The notes beneath the pieces are model-generated. The model made no database searches. It worked only from the letters and a program-made list of their open reading frames with translations, and was not told the origin of the DNA. Made by a program: the position numbers and the translations under genes. A DNA stretch of 64,000 nt from Aliiroseovarius pelagivivens (GTDB lineage Bacteria > Pseudomonadota > Alphaproteobacteria > Rhodobacterales > Rhodobacteraceae), in assembly GCF_900302485.1 (NCBI RefSeq), contig NZ_OMOI01000001.1:1922001-1986000 (forward strand). Direction: 5' to 3'. Positions 45,557 through 54,408 of the stretch are shown here, one piece after another (within the stretch, counting starts at the first letter, position 1; each line of letters starts with the position of its first letter).

Positions 45557-46681
45557 ATGTCCGGCGCTGTTCCTTCTGATTTCGGCGGCGCGTTCAAAGG
45601 TCGCCACGTTCTTGTCACTGGCCATACCGGGTTCAAGGGCGGCTGGATCAGTCATTGGCTGATGCAGCTTGGCGCGCGCGTGTCAGGTATCGCCCTTGCC
45701 CCCGAACCGGGTCCAAACCTGTGCGATGCGACCAAGCTGACCGGTGACATGGACAGTCGGTTGATCGACATTCGTGACCGCGAGGCCTTGCTGTCTTGCG
45801 CAGGCGATATCGACGCTGATCTTGTGATCCACATGGCGGCGCAGCCCTTTGTGCGCCGGTCCTACGCCGAACCTGCTGCGACCATCGCAACCAATGTATC
45901 CGGTACGGCGCATGTGTTGGATCTGGCGCGCAACATGCCGTCACTGAAAGCCGTGGTCGTTGTGACCAGCGACAAGTGTTATGAAAATAACGAATGGGGC
46001 TGGGGGTATCGCGAAAACGACCCGATGGGCGGCTCGGATCCCTATAGCGCCTCGAAAGGCGCAACCGAGCTGATCGCGCAATCCTATCGCCGCTCGTTCT
46101 TCCACGCGGAAAACGGACCGCAACTGGCGACAGTGCGCGCAGGCAATGTGTTTGGCGGCGGGGATTGGGGCGAGGATCGCTTGATCCCAGACATCGTGCG
46201 TGCGGTGGCGGCGGGGGATCCCGTTCAGATCCGCAACCCTCACAGCATCCGCCCGTGGCAGCATGTTCTGGAACCACTCTCGGGCTATCTGGCGCTTGCA
46301 GCAAAGCTTCTGACCGATGGCGCCCCCTATTCCGAAGGCTGGAACTTTGGTCCGGATGTCTCGGATACGGTGGATGTACGAACGCTTGCTGGGTTGATGC
46401 AGCACAGCTGGGGACCAGGCGGTCCGCAGTTCGAATTTGGCAACCCGGCGGTAAATCTGCACGAGGCCGGCATTCTTCGGTTGGACAGCACCAAAGCACA
46501 GACCCGTCTTGGATGGCGTCCGCAGCTAGATCTAGCACGGGCCGTCCTGATGACGGTAGATTGGTATCGCGCCCATCTAGCCGTTGAAAACATGAAAGAT
46601 TTTACCTTGTCCCAAATCGCCCATTACGGCGACCTGATGGACAAGAGAAACCACAATAATGCACCGGTTGCCGCGCAATAG
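45557..46681 (+). CDS. rfbG: CDP-glucose 4,6-dehydratase
   Basis: 374 residues from the ATG at 45557 with GAGG six bases upstream; a TTG at 45545 would add four residues. SDR fold with TGHTGFKGGW (NAD loop), VTSDKCYENNEWGWGY and the catalytic YSASK (in DPYSASKGATE). It converts CDP-glucose to CDP-4-keto-6-deoxyglucose. It is eight bases downstream of rfbF and 20 bp upstream of the His-type dehydrase gene. Confidence 0.96.
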   Translation: MSGAVPSDFGGAFKGRHVLVTGHTGFKGGWISHWLMQLGARVSGIALAPEPGPNLCDATKLTGDMDSRLIDIRDREALLSCAGDIDADLVIHMAAQPFVRRSYAEPAATIATNVSGTAHVLDLARNMPSLKAVVVVTSDKCYENNEWGWGYRENDPMGGSDPYSASKGATELIAQSYRRSFFHAENGPQLATVRAGNVFGGGDWGEDRLIPDIVRAVAAGDPVQIRNPHSIRPWQHVLEPLSGYLALAAKLLTDGAPYSEGWNFGPDVSDTVDVRTLAGLMQHSWGPGGPQFEFGNPAVNLHEAGILRLDSTKAQTRLGWRPQLDLARAVLMTVDWYRAHLAVENMKDFTLSQIAHYGDLMDKRNHNNAPVAAQ

Positions 46682-46701
46682 CACCGGGAAAGGAGATTAT
46701 T

Positions 46702-47907
46702 ATGCGAGTGAACTACGGTCAGACCGTCCATGGTCAGGAAGAGATTGACGCTGTTGTCGAGGTTCTGAAGACTTCGACCCAGATGGGTCCGCGCGTACGA
46801 AAAATGCAAGAGCGCGTGGCCGCGCTTTTTGCCAAATCCCACGGGATCATGGTGAACTCGGGGTCGTCTGCAAACTATCTGGCGGTCGAAATTCTGGACC
46901 TGCCCAAGGGCAGCGAGGTTATCACCCCTGCCCTGACCTTCGCGACAACGGTTGCCCCCTTGGTACGTCAGGGGCTGGTGCCTGCCTTTGTGGATGTCGC
47001 CCCCGGGACCTACAACATCGATGTGGATGCGATCGAGCGGATGATCACGCCGAACACCTCGGCCGTTATGATCCCATCCCTGATCGGCAACCTGCCCGAC
47101 TGGGTACGCATTCGCGAAATCGCCGACGCACACGGGCTGAAGGTCATCGAAGACAGCGCCGACACGCTGGGCGCGACGATTGGATCAGACAGCACCGGCA
47201 AGTATTCGGATGTCTCGACCACCAGCTTCTATGGCTCGCATGTGATCAACGGTGCGGGCAATGGCGGCATGCTGTGCGTGAATGACGAGGAACTGGGCCG
47301 CAGGGCACTGCTTCTGCGCTCATGGGGGCGCAGCTCGTCGCTGTTTGTCGAAAGCGAAACCATCGAGAACCGGTTTAACGTTCAGGTGGACGGGATCGAC
47401 TATGATGCCAAGTTCCTGTTCGAAGATCTGGGATATAATCTGGAGCCGTCAGAGATCAGCGCGGCCTTCGGTTTGGTTCAGTTGGACAAGCTGGATCACA
47501 ACATCCGCGAGCGTGAAAAGAACTTCGATGCACATATGGCCTTCTTCAAAGCCTATGAGGACTGGTTCATTCTGCCCAATCAACTGCCAAACAGCCGCAC
47601 GGGCTGGCTGTCCTTCCCTGTGACCCTGCGCGAAAGCGCCCCCTTCACACGGCGCGACATGCAAATTCATCTGGAAAAGGCCGACATCCAGACGCGCCCG
47701 GTCTTTACCGGCAACATCCTGCGTCAGCCCGCCATGCAAAACGTCACCCGCAAGACCGACCCGGCGGGATATCCGGTGTCAGATGAGGTGATGAAAGGCG
47801 GAGTTCTTTTGGCTGTGCATCACGGTCTGACACAGGCGCATATGGACTACATGCATGAGATCTTTACTGATTTCGCCCGCCTGCAACAGGGTGTCGCCGC
47901 GCAATGA
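46702..47907 (+). CDS. RfbH-like PLP/PMP enzyme, His-type, without Fe-S ligands
   Basis: 401 residues of the DegT fold. In place of the PLP Lys there is His180 (SFYGSHVINGAGNGG), the feature that separates 3-dehydrases such as RfbH/E1 and ColD from aminotransferases. The E1 region after LRDWGR that carries the [2Fe-2S] cysteines is replaced by SSSLFVESETIENRF; Cys192 is the only Cys in the protein. It therefore resembles ColD chemistry, removing the C3 hydroxyl without an iron-sulfur cluster, yet sits after rfbFG. The likely substrate is CDP-4-keto-6-deoxyglucose. The ribosome site is GGAAAGGAG. See findings. Confidence 0.85.
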   Translation: MRVNYGQTVHGQEEIDAVVEVLKTSTQMGPRVRKMQERVAALFAKSHGIMVNSGSSANYLAVEILDLPKGSEVITPALTFATTVAPLVRQGLVPAFVDVAPGTYNIDVDAIERMITPNTSAVMIPSLIGNLPDWVRIREIADAHGLKVIEDSADTLGATIGSDSTGKYSDVSTTSFYGSHVINGAGNGGMLCVNDEELGRRALLLRSWGRSSSLFVESETIENRFNVQVDGIDYDAKFLFEDLGYNLEPSEISAAFGLVQLDKLDHNIREREKNFDAHMAFFKAYEDWFILPNQLPNSRTGWLSFPVTLRESAPFTRRDMQIHLEKADIQTRPVFTGNILRQPAMQNVTRKTDPAGYPVSDEVMKGGVLLAVHHGLTQAHMDYMHEIFTDFARLQQGVAAQ

Positions 47908-49007
47908 CCAAACGCCGCGCCCCTCACCAATTGCCGAGCTGGCTGCCTTATGAAGGCGGCCAGAATACCGGCATTCATGGGCTGCGGGGCGTGGCAGCAG
48001 CGATGGTGCTGTTTGCCCACATTGTTGGCGGCACAGCCGAACATGTCTATTTCGACAACGCTGCGTATTTGGCCGTGTCCGAGCCGCTTTGGAACTTCGG
48101 CACCTTCTTTGTCTATCTGTTCTTTGCAATCTCAGGTTTCGTCATCCTGCCCAGCGCCTTCCGTTATGAACCGCGTGACTTCGCGTGGCGCCGGATGCTG
48201 CGGATCTATCCGCTGTTTCTGGTCTTCTCGCTGATATTCATTGTGGGCAATGCAATCACGAACCTGCAACCGGGTCTGAACAATCTGCCTACGATCCTGT
48301 ACGCACTTACCTTCACCAACCTTTTGGCGGGCACCGAACAACTGACCCCAAATGCTTGGAGCCTGACCTATGAGATGATGTTCTATTGCCTTGCAGGGCT
48401 GGGCGCGTTTGCGATCACCCAAAAACTGCGCGGGCTTCAGATGATCATGGCGCTGGCCTCGATCGCATTTCTGGTTCTGTTCCCAAAGTCCATCTATTTC
48501 GTTGCAGGTATTCTTGTCTTCATCCTGCATGGCCGACGGTTCGTTAAAAAGCTCCCTGCCCGCCCGATGCTCGAGATCGCGGCGGCGTTGTCGCTGGCCT
48601 ATGCCTCGTCTCGCGTCCATTTCGATTTCCGCGCGGGAGAGCTCGGCCAACCGATCACCCTGATCTGCATGGGGCTGACTTTCCTGTACTTCCTTTTTGC
48701 TGTCGAAAAAGACAGCATCACGGCACGGCTTCTGTCAGCCCGGTGGGCGCAGTATCTGGGCACGATCAGCTACAGCCTGTATCTGGTGCACCCTTATATC
48801 TACATGCCCACACGGATCGTATTTCAGAAGCTGGGTCTGTTCTCGGACAATGCGTGGGCCAGCGTGTTCTTGTTCGGCGTCGTCACCTTCATTCTGTCCA
48901 TTGCAGCCGCCCATATTTCTTTCATCTTGTTTGAAAAATACCCTCAAAAACTGGCCAAGAGTTGGGCCAATCAGCCAAAAATTATCCAAAAGGGAACGCT
49001 TTCATGA
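47904..49007 (+). CDS. Acyltransferase family 3 membrane protein
   Basis: 367 residues with about 10 membrane helices. The family motifs are HGLRGVAAAMVLFAHI (His and Arg of the active site), YLFFAISGFVILPSAFR and the C-terminal SYSLYLVHPYIYMP. These proteins (OafA/WecH-like) move acetyl or other acyl groups onto surface sugars. Coupled to the upstream and downstream genes by four-base overlaps. It probably acetylates the branched sugar or backbone. Confidence 0.92.
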   Translation: MTKRRAPHQLPSWLPYEGGQNTGIHGLRGVAAAMVLFAHIVGGTAEHVYFDNAAYLAVSEPLWNFGTFFVYLFFAISGFVILPSAFRYEPRDFAWRRMLRIYPLFLVFSLIFIVGNAITNLQPGLNNLPTILYALTFTNLLAGTEQLTPNAWSLTYEMMFYCLAGLGAFAITQKLRGLQMIMALASIAFLVLFPKSIYFVAGILVFILHGRRFVKKLPARPMLEIAAALSLAYASSRVHFDFRAGELGQPITLICMGLTFLYFLFAVEKDSITARLLSARWAQYLGTISYSLYLVHPYIYMPTRIVFQKLGLFSDNAWASVFLFGVVTFILSIAAAHISFILFEKYPQKLAKSWANQPKIIQKGTLS

Positions 49008-50248
49008 ATATGCAATCCAAACCCGCCTCGACCCTGACTCAGTGCCGTACCTGCGGGTCCAAAAACCTGTTTCTGTTCCTGCCAATGGGCGCGCATCCAC
49101 CGGCAAATATGTTCGCCAAGACGGCTGATCCGGAACAACGCCAACCGGCATTTGAACTGAACACCCAAGCCTGTTTGGATTGCGGGCTTATTCAGGTTGC
49201 AGATCAGGTGCCGGATGCGTTTTTCGAGGACTATCTGTATGTCCCCTCGGGGGCGGCCACCATGCACGAGCACTTCGCGGGGCTTGCGTCAGTAGCCGGT
49301 GAATATGCAGATGGCGGGTTGATTGTCGACGTGGGCTGCAACGATGGCCTGATGCTGGGGCATGCCGTGAAGGCTGGCGCGACCGTTCTGGGCATTGACC
49401 CCGCCGCCAACCTGGCCCCGCTTGCGAAAGAGCGAGGCGTTGATGTGCTGACCGCGTATTTCAACCCCGAAACCGCCGGCGAAGTGTTGAAAGACAAGGG
49501 GCCTGCAAAAGTCATCACCACCACAAACACCTTCAATCACATCGATGATCTGCACGGGTTCATGGATGCCGTTCGGGTTCTGTTGGACGATGACGGTGTC
49601 TTCGTGATCGAGGTGCCTTGGGGCAAAAAGATCGTCGAGACCAACCAATTCGACAATGTCTATCACGAGCACATGTCCGAACTGAGCCTTTTGTCGATTG
49701 TCCGGCTTGGCCAATCGCGCGGCATGGATGTGGTGGATGTCACCAAGCTTCCCGTCCATGGGGGATCGATGCGGGTCTTCATGAAGCGCGCAAGTCTTGG
49801 ACAAGCCCCCACACCGATTGTTGGGGAAATGCTGGAAGAAGAACGCGCCGCTGGGCTGACGGAACGTTCGACCTATGAAGCTTTTGCGGAACGGGTGGAC
49901 GAGCTGGGGCGCCAATTGAAGGTCATGTTGGCCGACATCAAGGCCGAGGGCAAAACTGTCGCCGCCTATGGTGCACCCGCCAAGGGCAACACTCTGTTGA
50001 ACTATTTTGGCATCGGCGCGGAAACACTCGATTTCGTGGTCGACAAGAACCCGCTGAAACAGGGTCTCTACACCCCTGGCACCCGTCTGCCGATTTTGTC
50101 ACCAGACGCGGTCGCCGAACGCAAACCTGATTACCTGCTGGTTTTGGCTTGGAATTTCTTTGATGAAATCCGCGAACAAATGTCTGACTTCGAAGCAAGT
50201 GGCGGAAAGTTCATCGTGCCCCTGCCGATGCCGCGCCTTGTGCCATAG
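49004..50248 (+). CDS. Sugar C-methyltransferase (TylC3/EvaC-like)
   Basis: 414 residues. The N-terminal zinc site has Cys14, Cys17, Cys57 and Cys60. The SAM-binding motif VDVGCNDG is at 108-115. The C-terminal domain (from about 310) has YGAPAKGNTLLNY, typical of 3-C-methyltransferases of keto sugars. It adds a methyl to carbon 3, next to a 4-keto group, with SAM. The position after rfbF-rfbG-dehydrase suggests a branched CDP sugar. The ATG at 49004 overlaps the acyltransferase stop. Confidence 0.9.
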   Translation: MNMQSKPASTLTQCRTCGSKNLFLFLPMGAHPPANMFAKTADPEQRQPAFELNTQACLDCGLIQVADQVPDAFFEDYLYVPSGAATMHEHFAGLASVAGEYADGGLIVDVGCNDGLMLGHAVKAGATVLGIDPAANLAPLAKERGVDVLTAYFNPETAGEVLKDKGPAKVITTTNTFNHIDDLHGFMDAVRVLLDDDGVFVIEVPWGKKIVETNQFDNVYHEHMSELSLLSIVRLGQSRGMDVVDVTKLPVHGGSMRVFMKRASLGQAPTPIVGEMLEEERAAGLTERSTYEAFAERVDELGRQLKVMLADIKAEGKTVAAYGAPAKGNTLLNYFGIGAETLDFVVDKNPLKQGLYTPGTRLPILSPDAVAERKPDYLLVLAWNFFDEIREQMSDFEASGGKFIVPLPMPRLVP

Positions 50249-50256
50249 GTGACAGG

Positions 50257-51219
50257 ATGGCGCGAGTTCTGATCACAGGCGGCACGGGCTTTATTGGCTC
50301 ACATCTGGCACGCAAATGTCTTGTGCGTGGAGATGAGGTTACGCTGCTTGTGCGCCCGAACTCGAAACTGGATCGGGTGTCTGACATCGCCGCGCAACTC
50401 GATATTCAGCGCGTGCCGCTTACCGATCAGGACAGGTTGGACGCCTGTTTGGCCCAGACCCGGCCAGAGATCGTCTTTCACCTTGGGGCCAGAACCCGCT
50501 TCACGGCCAAGAAAGATCTGTCGGATCTGCAACTTGGTCTGGACGAAAACCTGACACCACTTGTGGCACTTCTGTCCGCCTGCGCGCGCGCGACGACCTC
50601 GCCAAAAGCATTTGTTCGTGCTGGGACCATTGCCGAATACGGCCCGATCGTTTCCCCGTATCGCGAAAGTGACAAGGAACGCCCCAATAACGCCTATGGC
50701 TTGTCCATGCTGGCCGGAACCCAGTTTCTAAGCGGCGTGCGAAGCCGCATCCCGTTCCCGGTCTCAACCGCGCGGCTGGCGTTGACGTATGGCCCCGCGC
50801 AATCCCCGGACTTTCTTTTGCCGTCGCTAATCCAAGCTTGTTTGGCTGGTGACCCCATCACCATTTCGCGCCCCAAGGATCGACGGGATCTTATTCATGT
50901 CAGCGATGTGGTCTCGGCCATTTTACGCATGGCCGAGATGTCGGACACGGCACCTGATGTTGTAAACATCGGGACCGGGAACGCCCCCACAATGCGCGAG
51001 GTGACCCTCGCCGTTGTCAACGCGATGGGGGCGTCAGTCGAGCTTTCACACTTCAAAGATCAACGGGATGACGACCATGTTGAGCTTAGGATTGATCCGA
51101 CCTCTCAACGGGCTTTGCTGGGTTGGTCACCCGAAATCGGTTTGGAAGACGGAATAGCCATGTTGGTTGACACCGCAAGACAAGGCGTTTCTCACCCCAC
51201 GAACAGGAGATCAGCATGA
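50257..51219 (+). CDS. SDR-family NAD-dependent epimerase/reductase
   Basis: 320 residues. The NAD loop GGTGFIG is at 8-14. Extended-SDR features follow, but the YxxxK active site reads YGLSM (Tyr147, Met151) with no Lys. The C-terminal region RRDLIHVSDVVSAI and the tail (QRALLGWSPEIGLEDGI) are those of sugar epimerases/reductases. It would reduce the 4-keto group or epimerise the branched sugar. The stop overlaps the GT2 start (ATGA). Confidence 0.85.
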   Translation: MARVLITGGTGFIGSHLARKCLVRGDEVTLLVRPNSKLDRVSDIAAQLDIQRVPLTDQDRLDACLAQTRPEIVFHLGARTRFTAKKDLSDLQLGLDENLTPLVALLSACARATTSPKAFVRAGTIAEYGPIVSPYRESDKERPNNAYGLSMLAGTQFLSGVRSRIPFPVSTARLALTYGPAQSPDFLLPSLIQACLAGDPITISRPKDRRDLIHVSDVVSAILRMAEMSDTAPDVVNIGTGNAPTMREVTLAVVNAMGASVELSHFKDQRDDDHVELRIDPTSQRALLGWSPEIGLEDGIAMLVDTARQGVSHPTNRRSA

Positions 51220-52244
51220 CAACCCTTGTTTCGATCCTCATCCCGGCCCTGAATGAAGAGGCGAACGTCCGCCGTGCCTATGACCGCGTACTTACAGTGT
51301 TTTCAGAGCTGGACGACTACGAGCCCGAGATCATTTTCACGGACAATCACTCGGACGATGATACTTTTCTGATCTTGTCTGAAATCGCACAAAACGATCC
51401 AAACGTGCGGGTCATCCGTTTCTCGAAAAACGTGGGCTATCAGGCGTCCGTGCTGACCGCCTATCGGGCCGCGCGCGGGGCGTGTTCCATTCAACTGGAT
51501 TGCGACCTGCAAGACCCACCCGAGCTGATCCCGAAAATGCTGGACCTGTGGAAACAGGGCAATCAGGTGGTTTATGGCGTGCGCCGCAGCCTGCCGGACG
51601 GACGCCTCACCGCCTTCGCGCGCCGTTTCTACTACATGCTGATTGACAAGATCAGCGATGATGATCTGCCCCGGAATGCGGGCGAATTTCGCCTGACCGA
51701 CCGGCGTATTCTGGACGAATTGAGACGCGTCGATGACCGCTCGCCTTACGTGCGCGGATTGATCAGCGGCATGGGGTTCAGCCAGATCGGCTTTGAATAT
51801 GACCGGCAGGCCCGGCTTGAGGGCGAGTCGAAATTCCCCTTCCGTGCCATGCTGTCACTGGCCATTGACGGAATGATCAACCATTCGCTTCTACCGCTCA
51901 GGTTGGCCTCATATATCAGCCTGATCGTCGGGCTGGGAACGTTTCTGTTGATGATGTTCTACATCGTCGCAAAGCTGGTGTTCGGGCAAGACTGGCCCGC
52001 CGGTTTCGCAACCACCACCGTGCTTCTGTTGCTGTCCATGACGTTGAACGCCATGTTCCTTGGCATACTTGGCGAATACATCGGGCGGATTTTCATGCAG
52101 TCCAAAGATCTGCATCGGCCATTGATCGAAGCAGAACTTAACACGCCACGCGAAGGGAATAAGACGGCTGGTCGGGCACTTGCTAGCACTGGCACCTCTG
52201 CAGAACCCGATACGGAAACCCTAATCAACAAGATCGTGGGATAG
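51216..52244 (+). CDS. Glycosyltransferase family 2 (DPM1/GtrB-like)
   Basis: 342 residues. GT2 domain with SILIPALNEEANV at the start, FTDNHSDDDTF and the DxD-like DCDLQDPPELI, plus acceptor region GEFRLTDRRIL. Two membrane helices (about 232-255 and 265-288) follow, as in GtrB/ArnC-type enzymes that charge undecaprenyl phosphate. It could feed the GT-C transferase with GtrA's help. The C-terminal tail is unusually Thr/Ala-rich. Confidence 0.9.
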   Translation: MTTLVSILIPALNEEANVRRAYDRVLTVFSELDDYEPEIIFTDNHSDDDTFLILSEIAQNDPNVRVIRFSKNVGYQASVLTAYRAARGACSIQLDCDLQDPPELIPKMLDLWKQGNQVVYGVRRSLPDGRLTAFARRFYYMLIDKISDDDLPRNAGEFRLTDRRILDELRRVDDRSPYVRGLISGMGFSQIGFEYDRQARLEGESKFPFRAMLSLAIDGMINHSLLPLRLASYISLIVGLGTFLLMMFYIVAKLVFGQDWPAGFATTTVLLLLSMTLNAMFLGILGEYIGRIFMQSKDLHRPLIEAELNTPREGNKTAGRALASTGTSAEPDTETLINKIVG

Positions 52245-52248
52245 GTTT

Positions 52249-53331
52249 TTGCGCATACTTTTCATTCAGGGTGGCTTCGGGACCGGTGGGGCCGAGAAGA
52301 TTGTCGCGATGATCGCCAATCACCGGGTCGCCCAAGGCGATGAGGTTGAAGTCGCAGCCATGCGCGCGCCCAAAGACGGCACTTATTACAACTACGCTCC
52401 GGATATCACTCTGACGGTATTAGAACCCGATGTTGATATGAGCGCACCGGTCAGCCAACTGCGCAGGTTGCGCCACGTGCGCAGGTTGATCCGCAAGCGC
52501 AAGCCCGATGTGATCGTGTCCTTTCTGACCAAGATAAACGTCCTGACCCTTGTCGCGGGTATGGGGCGTCGTGTGCCGATTGTAATTTCCGAGCGCAACA
52601 ATCCAAACGTACAGAACAATCACCCGGTCTGGAAAAAAGCCGCAATGCTTCTGGGGCCGCGCGCAAACGCCATCGTCACGTTGACCGAGCGTGGTCGCGA
52701 TCAGCTTCCCAGCAAGTTGCACCAGCGCACCCAGGTAATCCCCAACCCGTGTACTCCAATGACTGGCACGCGCATTCAGACAGACGATCGCGCCACCGAT
52801 CTTGTGGCCGTCGGGCGCTTGGATTGGCAAAAGGGGTTCGACATGCTTTTGCAGTGTCTGGCCAAATTGCGTGAAGCACATCCTGACATCAATCTGACCA
52901 TCTATGGAGACGGCCCGGAACGCTCCTCTTTGGAACACCTACGCTCTGAATTGAAGCTCGAGGACGTCGTCTCGATGCCCGGCACAACGCAACGACATGG
53001 CGCATGGCTTGGAGAAGGCGACATTGTTGTTGTCACCTCGCGATATGAAGGGTTTTGCAACGTCGTGGCCGAAGCCACCTTGTCAGGCGTTCCAATCGTC
53101 TCGTTCGATTGTGATTTTGGCCCACGCGAAATGATCCAGCACGAGGTGAACGGCTTGCTGGTGCAGACCGGAAACGTTGAGAAACTGACCGAAAATTTGC
53201 ACCGACTGATCGAAGATGCAGAGCTGCGCAAAGGCATGGCAAAGGCTGCGAATTTGAACAGAGACTACCTTGATCCCGCGCGGGTTCTCGGCGACTGGGA
53301 CCGCGTAATCGACAGCGCGGCCGAGGTCTGA
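52249..53331 (+). CDS. Glycosyltransferase family 4, first of a tandem pair
   Basis: 360 residues starting at TTG 52249 (ILFIQGGFGTGGAEKIVAMI). The E-x7-E motif is in YEGFCNVVAEATLSGVP. It has a near-sister immediately downstream that shares most motifs, including TNVLT-like ISERNNP and DCDFGPREMI. Start choice is limited: there is no upstream ATG before the conserved block. It probably adds one of two adjacent sugars. Confidence 0.9.
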   Translation: MRILFIQGGFGTGGAEKIVAMIANHRVAQGDEVEVAAMRAPKDGTYYNYAPDITLTVLEPDVDMSAPVSQLRRLRHVRRLIRKRKPDVIVSFLTKINVLTLVAGMGRRVPIVISERNNPNVQNNHPVWKKAAMLLGPRANAIVTLTERGRDQLPSKLHQRTQVIPNPCTPMTGTRIQTDDRATDLVAVGRLDWQKGFDMLLQCLAKLREAHPDINLTIYGDGPERSSLEHLRSELKLEDVVSMPGTTQRHGAWLGEGDIVVVTSRYEGFCNVVAEATLSGVPIVSFDCDFGPREMIQHEVNGLLVQTGNVEKLTENLHRLIEDAELRKGMAKAANLNRDYLDPARVLGDWDRVIDSAAEV

Positions 53332-53334
53332 ACC

Positions 53335-54408
53335 ATGAAGGTACTTTTGATCCAAGGCGGTTTCGGAGTGGGCGGAGCAGAAAAGGTTGTCGCCATGATC
53401 GCCTCTCACCGCGCGCAGATGGGGGATGAGGTAACGGTCATGGGCTTCGACATGCCTGATGACGGATCCTATTTCCCCTATCCTGAAAACGTGCGGATTT
53501 TGCTTCCCGATGGCGCCAAGGGAAGCAATCCACTTGCCCGCTGCCAAATGATCCGGCGCACCATCCGTGCCACGCAACCGGATGTGGTCCTGTCCTTCCT
53601 GACCAAGATCAACGTGCTGACACTTGCAGCGGCAATCGGAACCGGCGTGCCCGTCGTGATCTCGGAACGTAACAATCCACGCGCCCAAAACGCGCATCCA
53701 ATCTGGCGGCACGCGCAGAACCTGTTGGTTCGACGTGCGGCCTGCGCCGTCATGCAGACCGACCGCGCACGGGCAGATTTGCCAAGCGCGGTGCAGGTAG
53801 CAGCCAAGGTCATTCCCAACCCCTGCGCGCCCAATCCAGATCACCCAGCGCAGCCAGATCCTGACGGCAATCGTCTGGTTGCCGTTGGTCGGCTTGATCC
53901 ACAAAAGGGCTTTGATGTTTTGCTCCGCGCAATGGGGAAAATCACGGCCGTCCTGCCTGACGTCACGCTGACCATTCATGGCGAAGGTCCAGAGCGCAAA
54001 TCGCTAGAGGCCCTGCGCGCCGAACTGAAACTTGAAAACCATGTCGCCCTGCCCGGCGCCAGTCCCACGCCCGGTGCGTGGCTGTCACAGGCCGATCTTC
54101 TGATCATGCCATCCCGGTTCGAAGGCTTCCCCAATGTGCTGGCCGAGGCCACGGTCTCGGGCCTGCCGGTCGTATCCACCGATTGCGATTTCGGTCCGCG
54201 CGAGATGATCGAGGTCGGTGAGAACGGTCTGCTGGTACCCGTTGATGATGTGCCCGCTTTGGCAAGCGCCGTCGTCGGGTTGATGCAGGACAGCGCGCTG
54301 CGCACGCACATGGCCGGACAAGCTGCAATCAATCGCGATCGGTTGGCGCCCCAGCGGATTTTGCAGGACTGGGATCGAGTTATCGCGCGAGCCGCCAAAC
54401 GGGGTTAA
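53335..54408 (+). CDS. Glycosyltransferase family 4, second of a tandem pair
   Basis: 357 residues starting MKVLLIQGGFGVGGAEK. The E-x7-E motif is in FEGFPNVLAEATVSGLP. It is a close paralogue of the gene three bases upstream, so the two come from a local duplication. Divergence is greatest between residues about 40 and 80, the acceptor side. The stop shares a TTAA with the convergent HAD gene. Confidence 0.9.
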   Translation: MKVLLIQGGFGVGGAEKVVAMIASHRAQMGDEVTVMGFDMPDDGSYFPYPENVRILLPDGAKGSNPLARCQMIRRTIRATQPDVVLSFLTKINVLTLAAAIGTGVPVVISERNNPRAQNAHPIWRHAQNLLVRRAACAVMQTDRARADLPSAVQVAAKVIPNPCAPNPDHPAQPDPDGNRLVAVGRLDPQKGFDVLLRAMGKITAVLPDVTLTIHGEGPERKSLEALRAELKLENHVALPGASPTPGAWLSQADLLIMPSRFEGFPNVLAEATVSGLPVVSTDCDFGPREMIEVGENGLLVPVDDVPALASAVVGLMQDSALRTHMAGQAAINRDRLAPQRILQDWDRVIARAAKRG

